5,500 bases of DNA, from positions 1 to 5,500 of the forward strand of contig CAMWNY010000203.1 of assembly GCA_947175775.1 (NCBI GenBank), given 5' to 3'. The translations under genes were made by a program, and so were the position numbers. Of the stretch, positions 1-5,500 are shown piece by piece. This DNA is from an uncultured Lachnospiraceae bacterium. Its GTDB lineage: Bacteria; Bacillota; Clostridia; Lachnospirales; Lachnospiraceae. Below the pieces are notes generated by a model, which had not been told where the DNA came from, made no database searches, and saw only the letters and a list, made by a program, of their open reading frames with translations. Positions within the stretch are counted from its first letter, which is position 1. Every line of letters begins with the position of its first letter.

Positions 1-662
1 TTTGCATTGTTGGCATAAAACTGTGCCTCATCAGTTATTCCATCCACAATCTCATTGATTTCTGCATCAAAGCTGCTAATCTTTTGATTGGCAGTATCAA
101 TTACCAAGCGGCAGTCCGTAATGACAGCGTTGGTTTCCGCTATTTTCTCTTCAAAAACGGTATTTCTGTTCGTTTCGTTTTCCTTGCGCTGTAGCTCATT
201 TTCTAAACGTTGCTTTTCATTGGCAATGCGTTCTTTTTCCATGTTTATCATGTTGTCAAGAACATCATAAGAATCGATGGAAGACATATGACTTCCGTCG
301 TGAACGCGTGGTTCCACAACAATATGAAACGTCCATGTCGTAAGTCCAATATCGTTTGCGTCCTTTAAATACAGTTCACATACGTTTGTTCCGGCGGCAG
401 TCAGGATTTGACTGCCATTGCCGATATTTGTTTTAATGATTACTTTAGAGCCTTCAATGGTGCAGCATTCGTGTCCCTGAAATTGTGTTCCGTCTGCTTT
501 GGCGATTCTGAGATATGCGGTGCAGCCTGACAAATCGAATGGCGCATCATTGTGCATAATGTGAAATACAAACATGCGTCCTGTGTCAAACTGCTTTGCG
601 GTCAATGTTAAAATGCCTTGTTCATTATAAAAGCTCAGGTTATTTGTTTTTTCTATGTTCAT
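1..662 (-). CDS. Phage baseplate upper protein, BppU-like, N-terminal 220 residues; continues past the left edge
   Basis: Starting at ATG 662-660 the minus strand is open for 220 codons to the left edge, so the gene is partial. The first ~120 residues look like the BppU N-terminal domain (formerly DUF2479): residues 24-60 read QFDTGRMFVFHIM, then PFDLSGCTAYLRIAKADGTQ, followed by an EGSKVIIKT strand and a closing strand WTFHIVVEP (110-118). This is the pattern of a short beta domain that docks the protein on the Dit hub in lactococcal-type baseplates. From residue 139 a coiled coil begins, with a regular seven-residue repeat: Arg at 145, 152, 159 and 166, Asn at 148, 155 and 162, Glu at 149, 156 and 163. 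This helical section should lead to a receptor-binding or docking domain off the window. The strong ribosome binding site fixes the start. The gene follows the 75-aa gene after a 41-base gap containing part of a hairpin. Confidence 0.82.
   Translation of the reverse strand, partial: MNIEKTNNLSFYNEQGILTLTAKQFDTGRMFVFHIMHNDAPFDLSGCTAYLRIAKADGTQFQGHECCTIEGSKVIIKTNIGNGSQILTAAGTNVCELYLKDANDIGLTTWTFHIVVEPRVHDGSHMSSIDSYDVLDNMINMEKERIANEKQRLENELQRKENETNRNTVFEEKIAETNAVITDCRLVIDTANQKISSFDAEINEIVDGITDEAQFYANNA
165..230 (-). repeat. Seven-residue coiled-coil repeat in the BppU-like protein
   Basis: Three consecutive heptads plus the start of a fourth (residues 144-165) read ERIANEK, QRLENEL, QRKENET, N. 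The pattern R-x-x-N-E in each turn is exact in three copies. Such R/N/E heptads are common in Firmicute phage baseplate and tail proteins and form trimeric coiled coils; the polar Asn could set register and trimer state. The DNA copies are diverged, so this is a protein-level repeat, not a recent duplication. Confidence 0.7.
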
Positions 663-671
663 TTTTTAATT

Positions 672-680
672 CCTCCTTTT
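672..680 (-). promoter_or_regulatory. Ribosome binding site of the BppU-like gene
   Basis: AAAAGGAGG on the minus strand, 9 bases from the ATG at 662. It is the strongest site in the window and lies about 10 bases beyond the foot of the hairpin at 691-725. The hairpin does not cover it, so ribosome access should be open. Confidence 0.8.
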
Positions 681-690
681 AGGTGAGCGA

Positions 691-725
691 TGAAAAAGAA
701 GCATTACGAGAATGCTTCTTTTTCA
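691..725 (-). terminator. Perfect hairpin between the 75-aa gene and the BppU-like gene; possible terminator or attenuator
   Basis: Bases 691-705 and 711-725 are a perfect 15-bp inverted repeat with a 5-base loop. In minus-strand RNA the core stem GAAGCATT/AATGCTTC is preceded by AAAAA and followed by UUUUU, which is the plan of an intrinsic terminator. Because it is symmetrical it could work on either strand. It overlaps the last codons and stop of the 75-aa gene. Only about 28 bases separate it from the BppU-like start, too few for a promoter. It may therefore partly terminate transcription and lower baseplate protein output, or protect an mRNA 3' end. The stem is only moderately GC-rich, so efficiency is uncertain. 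Confidence 0.55.
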
Positions 726-931
726 GTGTTGCTGTTATTGGTTTGATGATATTCTTCAAGTTCTTTTTGGGTTTGCTGCCTTGCAGTGATGTTGGCAGCT
801 AATAACACGGAATCCAAAATCACTGCTTTGGTTTGGATGTCAAGCGGATGATTTTGAACCAAGGTGAATAAATTCTGTCTAAAATCCTCTGTTAATAATC
901 CGTGTGTGGGTGTTGTATTATTCTGTTCCAT
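704..931 (-). CDS. Small hypothetical protein of the tail-tip operon (75 aa)
   Basis: A 75-residue protein of unknown function, starting at ATG 931-929 and ending at TAA 706-704. It has an excellent ribosome binding site, AAAGGAGG at 941-948 on the minus strand, 9 bases from the start and lying within the last codons of the Tal gene. The two genes overlap by 14 bases in different frames, so translation is probably coupled. The sequence has a polar N-terminus (MEQNNTTPTHG), a probably helical middle (about 15-60, with LLAANITARQQTQKELEEY), and a polar, acidic tail. It has no signal peptide, membrane segment or cysteine. I do not recognise the family; it does not look like the XkdX-type small proteins often found here. 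Its position between Tal and the upper baseplate protein suggests a small structural, adaptor or assembly factor, but that rests on context only. Confidence 0.8.
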   Translation of the reverse strand: MEQNNTTPTHGLLTEDFRQNLFTLVQNHPLDIQTKAVILDSVLLAANITARQQTQKELEEYHQTNNSNTEKEAFS

Positions 932-3900
932 TTGTTGTATCCTCCTTTAACTGTTGTAATTGTTTTTTGATTGTTTCGATTTCTGCGTGTTGTTCTTGGA
1001 TAAGCTTTAGTGCGGCAGGGAACATATATCGCATATCCCAGCCATCAGGCAGATTATCTTTATCAAAAGTGGCGCCGTCTTTAAATTTTTCAGCAACCTC
1101 TTCCGCAATAAAGCCAATAAAATATTTTCCGATACCCTCATCGTTTGGGGATGAAAAATAGTCATCGTTGTATTTATACTGTACGATGTCGATGTCATAT
1201 AACCCGTGAGGGTCGGATATTTCGGTAAGGGTGGTTGAAATTGAGTTTTTAAAGCGCTTCGAAGAACCGGACAGCCCGATTCTTCCGTCTGAATTAATGT
1301 ATAACGGTTTTCCGGATACGGATACATTATGATACATATATTTGGATGAAAAACCTTGGTTGGTGATATAGGTATCATTTATTTTAATTTTTTTACTATA
1401 AGAATCAATAAACATTTCTATTTCGTTCAGGGATAATATATCAGACAGAATGTAAACCGATGTTGAATCACATACACCAAGAAGTTCGAGCTTCACGTTT
1501 CTGATATTTTTGGCTTGATTATTTTCATGACAATATGTATCATCAAGGTCTGCTGTATCTTTCTGATATATGTCCTCACATTTAGTATTGTATATTTCAT
1601 ATGATGATACAGGAGGAAAGCCGGAGAGATCTTCATCACATACGTCTGCTTCATTATCAGCGACTAATTGTAAATCTTCAAAATCAATATATCCAATATT
1701 TTCCACATGTAATTTGCCGATGACATTGTCTGTCAATATAGAATTATTAGAGTCTATTAAATAGTTGATATTTTTAATCTGACTTTTTTGGATTTTATAT
1801 ATGTATACTAACCCAAAAATATTATGAATATCATTTTCTAAATTAGGATCTTTGAAAGTTACATATAATTGAGCTGTACAATGAAAAACGATGTAAAAAC
1901 TCTTATTGTCATATAAGTTTTTATAGTTGTATACATAAATCCGGCTTGGGAAATTAAAATCAGAATGACCATTGATTTGCGTTAAGTTTCCGGAACTTAA
2001 AGAATAATTATCAATGCTTTTTATATATGAAAAATCTTTTAATGTGAATCCTTCACGATTTACAGTGAAGAAATCCCCCATTAAAATCCCGTTATTTCCA
2101 AGATACTTTCTGCCAGTGAGTCCCGTTTCCGAATCATCTATATAAAATCCATCCGACAGTTCGTTATCAAAACTCCATCCGGCGATTGTTCCTTTTCTTG
2201 CAGATAACTCGTTGGCATTGACATTACCCTCAAATGTACTTTCTGTTATAATACTTCCGGTTACGGCTGTGTTCCCGTTAATAGAAAGGATAGAATTATC
2301 CCACTTCAGGTTTCCGCCTGCAAAACTGAATGTTCCGTCAGATAAATCCAATATACTGCCTGTTTCCGCAATTTGTCCGTTACTGTCGTGTGTAACAGAG
2401 TAATTTTTTGATTTTATTGCATTAACCAAACAATCTCCGCTGACTTTTATCTGTCCTGTTTCCAGTGCATCAAAAGCCCCGCTTTTAGAAAACAGTGTAG
2501 CAAATTTTCCGTTTTGCGCCTGCATACTATCCAAAATCACATCATTCACCGCTGATCCCACCGTCTCCGTGCGAAGCAGTGCATTCAGCATATTATTGCT
2601 TATCTGCACATTGGCGTCATTGTTTCCAAACGTCCCGCCGCCTGTGCCGGAACCAGCGCCCGAAGAGCCGCCCGAGGACGCTCCGCTTTCATTGCCCAGC
2701 AAAAACGCGAGATCATTGATTCCGTTTAACGCCTTTGTCATGGTAGAAAACTCCACCGACAGATTTTCGTCTGCCTGAAGCGGGTTATGGGATATGGAAA
2801 TAATCCGCAGCTTTACAAACCGGTTGTCGCAAAGCTCCTCGTGGATTTCCAGCCCGACCCTGATAAAATTACCGATGTCAAACGGTTTCTGAAAAGCCTT
2901 AAAAGCGTCAAGCGCATAGAGATTGTCAAGCTCCGTATGAAAAGAATATTGCGGCTGTGACAATTCGTGCAGCTTTGCAGCAGCAGATTGATATAATGTT
3001 TCCTGAACATCCACGGTGGTGATAATGTCATCAAGACTGGTTGTAATGATGTTTTCATCGCTAAACTCCTGTTCCCGTATCATGCCGTTTATTACATTCA
3101 TATCTTTTTCATCGATTCCAAAATTATGTTCAAGCAGCACAGCGTTTGCAAGCTCTTTTCTGTGCCTGTTATATGCGTTCTGCTTATCCTCTAATTTACC
3201 GATTTGCACGAACCGCTTTGCAATCTCCTCATCACATTTTCGGATAATTCCTTTGCACTGTGTTTTTGTGAGGGAATTATTCCTTGCGTCGTCAAATGCC
3301 ATATAGTCAAGATATTGGTTTAACTGCTTGATAAAGGCGCTTTTTGAAGTAAATGCTTTTTGTTGTTCAAGTAAGCTGTTCCATCCGTTATCATCAGCGG
3401 TACGGTATTCGATAGGGTTATCCACTGTCCCGGAAGCAATAAAGCTTTCATGAAACAGCAGATTTGCGGCTTCGGACCACGCTTTCTTTTTCGCCTGCAA
3501 TTCATCCAAGCCGTACAAAGACCACTCATACAGGTAAGAGTCAATTTGCGTCTTTCCGCCGCTGCCTGTCTGCGCACACTGTTTCAGGGCTTCCTCAATT
3601 TTGGGAATAATAACTTCTTTATAAGCGTAAAAATCATACCAGTATGGTGTATCTTTAATTTTCACAGCATTTTCGGGAACTGGAAGATAATCCGGTGCGT
3701 CCCCGATTTCCTGAACACCATACTCATTTTTGTAAAGTGTTTTCAGTGTGGCGAGCGCGTTGTTATGGGCTGTTAAAGACGTATTCAGTTCCTCAAGCGA
3801 ATAGGTCGTATAATCAATGATACATCCGTCGTTGGGAACTCGGTTTTTCAGTTCACTGATGTCCAAAATCATTTGATTATACCGCTTTGTCAATTCGGCA

Positions 3901-4925
3901 TACACTTCCCGGCGCGTGCCCTGTATGGGTTTGTCCGTTTCAAATTCAAGACATACAGAAAACGGTTCCGATTCGCGGTAATGTTTCCACGCGGTATACT
4001 TATCATGCAATTCGGAGGATACAAATTTGTAGTCCCCATACTCATTTCGCGTGTTCATAAAGTAGTCAAGATTGAGAAGATATTCTTTCCCGAAATTGAC
4101 TGACTCAATACCAAGATTGTTCGCGCCGGTTGGAATCAGCTTTGTTATAATGTTGTCATTGGACGTGCTTGTTACATCAAAGCTGTTCATCAGATTGCGC
4201 ATGGACAGAAACACGCCGGTATCTTCTCCGTAATCGGCTGCCTTTACCATCCCGACAACCTTGTGCTTTCTGTCAAATTCAAAAATAACAGAGGCAGCGG
4301 GGGATACGGTCTTCATTAAAAAGGAATAAACGCTGTCGGATGTTTCAAAGCTCTTTTTTATTTGACAAATATCCTCATTGATTCTATTCTTAACAGTCCA
4401 TCCTGTTCCTTGTAATACAAGATGCAGAAGACTTAATTGTGGGTCGCTGTAATTAACGAGGGAAATGTATTTATAGGGAAGCGTAGTGTAAGCGTTGACA
4501 TTGTAGTAAATTGTGTTTTGGTTTTGGTCTGTTTCACAGGCAAGATACTCCTGGCTGTCGGGCGTGCCGCAGTTTATCTTGAAATTTTTTAAATACATGT
4601 GACATAACTCGCATTCAACGGAGTGCGCCGTGACGGTTTTGGTTTCCTGATAGCCGTCGCCTTTGATTACGGGTTCAGAATCAATGACAAAAAAGACCTG
4701 TAAATCGGCGCTGTCAAGATACAGGCGCATCATATCATCAACCGAGTCGTAATAGTCGCTTTGCACCAGCTTGCCGTTCACGTCGATATAGCGGTTTACG
4801 TCAAAAGTTAGTTCCCACAAATCCGTCGCATTTCGTTTCAGGTTACAGGTCTGCGCCTGTATTCCCGTGAGCGTGCCGAGGATGCTCGAATCGGCTTTGC
4901 AGAGATAAATTGTTGTATGTTTCAT
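918..4925 (-). CDS. Tail-tip protein (Tal / prophage endopeptidase-like) with fibre and C-terminal S74 intramolecular chaperone
   Basis: A 1335-residue structural protein counted from the ATG at 4925. Residues about 1-335 and 620-745 resemble the Firmicute prophage tail / minor structural protein family (Tal, gp44-like hub); the block FDIGNFIRV near 681 followed by a 'VEFST' strand is typical of where that module ends. Between them lie charged helical stretches (about 338-362 and 559-604) that could form coiled coils. A Gly/Ser-rich hinge (747-764) leads into a beta-rich fibre section with tail-fibre phrases (LDLSDGTFSF near 860, GTIAGW near 912), then an AT-rich segment (about 966-1179) I do not recognise. 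Residues 1221-1335 match a peptidase S74 chaperone: SSKRFK gives Ser1221 and Lys1226 with Ser-x4-Lys spacing, then IGFIAEEVAE near 1270, and a C-terminal helix with hydrophobic heptads. S74 domains assist trimer folding and then cut themselves off, here releasing about 115 residues. Whether the N-terminal module has any lytic activity cannot be told. An alternative TTG start at 4934 would add three residues. Confidence 0.9.
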   Translation of the reverse strand: MKHTTIYLCKADSSILGTLTGIQAQTCNLKRNATDLWELTFDVNRYIDVNGKLVQSDYYDSVDDMMRLYLDSADLQVFFVIDSEPVIKGDGYQETKTVTAHSVECELCHMYLKNFKINCGTPDSQEYLACETDQNQNTIYYNVNAYTTLPYKYISLVNYSDPQLSLLHLVLQGTGWTVKNRINEDICQIKKSFETSDSVYSFLMKTVSPAASVIFEFDRKHKVVGMVKAADYGEDTGVFLSMRNLMNSFDVTSTSNDNIITKLIPTGANNLGIESVNFGKEYLLNLDYFMNTRNEYGDYKFVSSELHDKYTAWKHYRESEPFSVCLEFETDKPIQGTRREVYAELTKRYNQMILDISELKNRVPNDGCIIDYTTYSLEELNTSLTAHNNALATLKTLYKNEYGVQEIGDAPDYLPVPENAVKIKDTPYWYDFYAYKEVIIPKIEEALKQCAQTGSGGKTQIDSYLYEWSLYGLDELQAKKKAWSEAANLLFHESFIASGTVDNPIEYRTADDNGWNSLLEQQKAFTSKSAFIKQLNQYLDYMAFDDARNNSLTKTQCKGIIRKCDEEIAKRFVQIGKLEDKQNAYNRHRKELANAVLLEHNFGIDEKDMNVINGMIREQEFSDENIITTSLDDIITTVDVQETLYQSAAAKLHELSQPQYSFHTELDNLYALDAFKAFQKPFDIGNFIRVGLEIHEELCDNRFVKLRIISISHNPLQADENLSVEFSTMTKALNGINDLAFLLGNESGASSGGSSGAGSGTGGGTFGNNDANVQISNNMLNALLRTETVGSAVNDVILDSMQAQNGKFATLFSKSGAFDALETGQIKVSGDCLVNAIKSKNYSVTHDSNGQIAETGSILDLSDGTFSFAGGNLKWDNSILSINGNTAVTGSIITESTFEGNVNANELSARKGTIAGWSFDNELSDGFYIDDSETGLTGRKYLGNNGILMGDFFTVNREGFTLKDFSYIKSIDNYSLSSGNLTQINGHSDFNFPSRIYVYNYKNLYDNKSFYIVFHCTAQLYVTFKDPNLENDIHNIFGLVYIYKIQKSQIKNINYLIDSNNSILTDNVIGKLHVENIGYIDFEDLQLVADNEADVCDEDLSGFPPVSSYEIYNTKCEDIYQKDTADLDDTYCHENNQAKNIRNVKLELLGVCDSTSVYILSDILSLNEIEMFIDSYSKKIKINDTYITNQGFSSKYMYHNVSVSGKPLYINSDGRIGLSGSSKRFKNSISTTLTEISDPHGLYDIDIVQYKYNDDYFSSPNDEGIGKYFIGFIAEEVAEKFKDGATFDKDNLPDGWDMRYMFPAALKLIQEQHAEIETIKKQLQQLKEDTTNGTE
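941..948 (-). promoter_or_regulatory. Ribosome binding site of the 75-aa protein gene
   Basis: AAAGGAGG on the minus strand, 9 bases before the ATG at 931. It lies inside the 3' end of the Tal coding sequence. Its strength is the main reason to accept the small overlapping gene as real. Confidence 0.8.
1263..1265 (-). other. Predicted self-cleavage serine codon (Ser1221) of the S74 domain in Tal
   Basis: The codon TCT on the minus strand encodes Ser1221, the first Ser of SSKRFK. In known S74 chaperones (phage endosialidase tailspikes, and eukaryotic MYRF) a Ser-Lys dyad with four residues between performs cleavage in the trimer at the serine. Lys1226, encoded at 1248-1250, fits that spacing. 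The neighbouring Ser1222 would be off by one. The role is assigned by motif and is not proven. Confidence 0.7.
1390..2030 (-). other. AT-rich domain of unknown fold within Tal (putative receptor-binding insert)
   Basis: This stretch encodes about residues 966-1179 of Tal, between the GTIAGW-type fibre section and the S74 chaperone. Composition changes abruptly: 1741-1800 has 11 G/C of 60 and 1801-1860 has 13 of 60 by hand count, against 31 of 60 in 4741-4800. The protein is rich in Asn, Asp, Ile, Tyr and Lys, with five scattered Cys (near FHCTA, DVCDE, NTKCED, DTYCHE and GVCDS) and a markedly acidic middle. I recognise no family. Its place immediately before the chaperone is where receptor-binding or polysaccharide-degrading domains usually sit in S74 tailspikes, so a receptor-binding role is inferred. 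No catalytic motif is evident. Confidence 0.55.
2634..2687 (-). other. Gly/Ser-rich hinge in Tal, a module boundary
   Basis: Residues 747-764 of Tal are nearly all Gly, Ser, Ala or Thr (SGASSGGSSGAGSGTGGG). The stretch separates the conserved tail-hub module from the fibre part. The DNA is locally very GC-rich: 42 G/C out of 60 in 2641-2700 by hand count. It probably acts as a flexible linker. Low-complexity, GC-rich DNA at a domain boundary is also a plausible crossover point for exchanging fibre modules. Confidence 0.75.
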
Positions 4926-5500
4926 TATAAACAACCTGCCTTTCTTGGAAATTCATATTCAATTGTCAGGGTACAGGCTCCGGATACTTCAAATGTATTC
5001 ATGCCTTGCAGCAGTCGAATCCAGTAGATGTAATCCAGTTTGTTTCCAGAACGCACAGCGCTTTCATAGTCCGTATCCCATCCTAAGTCGCCTGCCGGAA
5101 TCAACCGACCGTCGTTGTCTGTTACCGTCATGTGTTCGGAATCGAGTGTCAGCACTTTATTTCCGTTCGCGTTTGGTTTGAGCTTTTGCGTGTGAACGGT
5201 TACGGATTTTTGATCCGTCACATTTTCGATGACGACTGTATCCGATTTTGTTGAAATCGTAACAGCAGGGTAGTAGATGCCATTATCCGTGTCGGCGGAA
5301 TTGTTCAGATAAAAGCAATTGTCCGTTTCGGTTATGACAAACGTCTTTTTTTCCGGTCCGGAGAACGCGAAAGAAGAGTTTGTTTCGAATGTGAGTTCTT
5401 TTCCGACAAGTCTTCCGCCTGCCATAATGTCGTTGATTTGTGTGCATACCGCATAGTAGTGCAGCGGGTAGGCATCGCAGTCGTTGAATTTGAGCGGCTG
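4925..5500 (-). CDS. Phage distal tail protein (Dit), C-terminal part; start beyond the right edge
   Basis: This frame is open to the right edge of the window, so the 191 residues seen are the C-terminal part of a longer protein; the ATG at 5425 is internal, because 25 further in-frame codons precede it without a stop. The fragment is beta-rich, with no signal peptide or membrane segment. It ends in a block reading YIYWIRLLQGMNTFEVSG followed by TLTIEYEFPRK. This resembles the usual end of Firmicute Dit proteins (Sipho_tail family), where a 'L-x-G-x-N-x-[IFV]-x-V-x-G' strand pair closes the C-terminal domain. In the family, a hexameric Dit ring joins the tail tube to Tal and anchors the baseplate; the C-terminal domain often has a galectin-like fold. 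The stop codon TAA shares one base with the ATG of the Tal gene (TAATG), suggesting coupled translation. The family call rests on the terminal motif and gene order; the N-terminal belt domain is not visible. Confidence 0.82.
   Translation of the reverse strand, partial: QPLKFNDCDAYPLHYYAVCTQINDIMAGGRLVGKELTFETNSSFAFSGPEKKTFVITETDNCFYLNNSADTDNGIYYPAVTISTKSDTVVIENVTDQKSVTVHTQKLKPNANGNKVLTLDSEHMTVTDNDGRLIPAGDLGWDTDYESAVRSGNKLDYIYWIRLLQGMNTFEVSGACTLTIEYEFPRKAGCL
4935..4943 (-). promoter_or_regulatory. Ribosome binding site deciding the Tal start
   Basis: On the minus strand the sequence AAAGGCAGG precedes the Tal start region. Its last AGG is 9 bases from the ATG at 4925, a normal distance, but it directly abuts the in-frame TTG at 4934. 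This, and the one-base overlap with the Dit stop, favours the ATG. The site is a weak match to the anti-Shine-Dalgarno consensus, so coupling to translation of the Dit gene probably matters. Confidence 0.5.

Noticed and set aside
88..270. Plus-strand open frame of 60 codons
   Set aside because: It lies antisense to the coiled-coil part of the BppU-like gene, is Ser/Phe-rich as expected from the complement of Glu/Arg/Lys codons, and has no ribosome binding site.
640..662. A-rich run near the BppU-like start as a programmed frameshift site
   Set aside because: The heptamer A AAA AAC is not in the required phase with the reading frame (codons are GAA AAA ACA), and the downstream frame is long and intact without shifting.
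1007..1378. Minus-strand open frame of 123 codons within the Tal gene
   Set aside because: It is an out-of-frame shadow of the S74 region. The in-frame reading has clear S74 motifs, and no good ribosome binding site precedes this one.
918..1400. Possible variable repeat of a diversity-generating retroelement at the end of the fibre gene
   Set aside because: The C-terminus is an S74 chaperone, not a C-type lectin fold, and no second near-identical copy, reverse transcriptase or accessory gene is seen in the window.
2813..3577. Further minus-strand frames at 2813-3058 and 3320-3577
   Set aside because: Both lie out of frame inside the Tal gene, with unnatural composition (Arg/Ser/Leu-rich) and no supporting start signals.
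3450..3776. Plus-strand open frame of 108 codons, the longest on that strand
   Set aside because: It is antisense to the Tal hub insertion, lacks a ribosome binding site, and encodes a low-plausibility Phe/Cys/Arg-rich sequence.

Overview
The window is a piece of a siphophage tail-tip (baseplate) module. It is almost certainly a prophage, or a phage of a low- to mid-GC Firmicute; gut Clostridia (Lachnospiraceae or Oscillospiraceae type) would fit, but that is inference from gene style and base composition. All real genes lie on the minus strand, so transcription runs from high to low coordinates. Start sites have typical Firmicute ribosome binding sites (AAAGGAGG, AAAAGGAGGA). No RNA gene, insertion sequence, CRISPR array or attachment site was seen.

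Layout in transcription order (right to left): (1) 5500-4925, the C-terminal 191 residues of a distal tail protein (Dit), whose start is off the window. (2) 4925-918, a very large tail-associated lysin-like / tail endopeptidase-like protein (Tal). It has a prophage-tail N-terminal module, helical insertions, a Gly/Ser hinge, a fibre section, a strikingly AT-rich segment of unknown fold, and a C-terminal self-cleaving S74 intramolecular chaperone with a visible Ser-x4-Lys dyad. (3) 931-704, an unrecognised 75-residue protein, translationally overlapped with the Tal gene. (4) A perfect 15-bp inverted repeat at 691-725. (5) 662 to the left edge, the first 220 residues of a BppU-like upper baseplate protein. 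Its reading frame runs off the window.

The order Dit, Tal, upper baseplate protein matches the tail-tip assembly of lactococcal-type siphophages. Dit forms the hub, Tal caps the tail tube and extends toward the cell, and BppU docks around Dit to carry receptor-binding proteins. Here the Tal protein also carries its own trimeric fibre, matured by an S74 chaperone, so host recognition may be split between Tal and the BppU branch. The most unusual parts are the AT-rich, probably exchanged domain in Tal (about 1390-2030), the hairpin ahead of the BppU gene, and the small unknown protein between the two adhesion genes.
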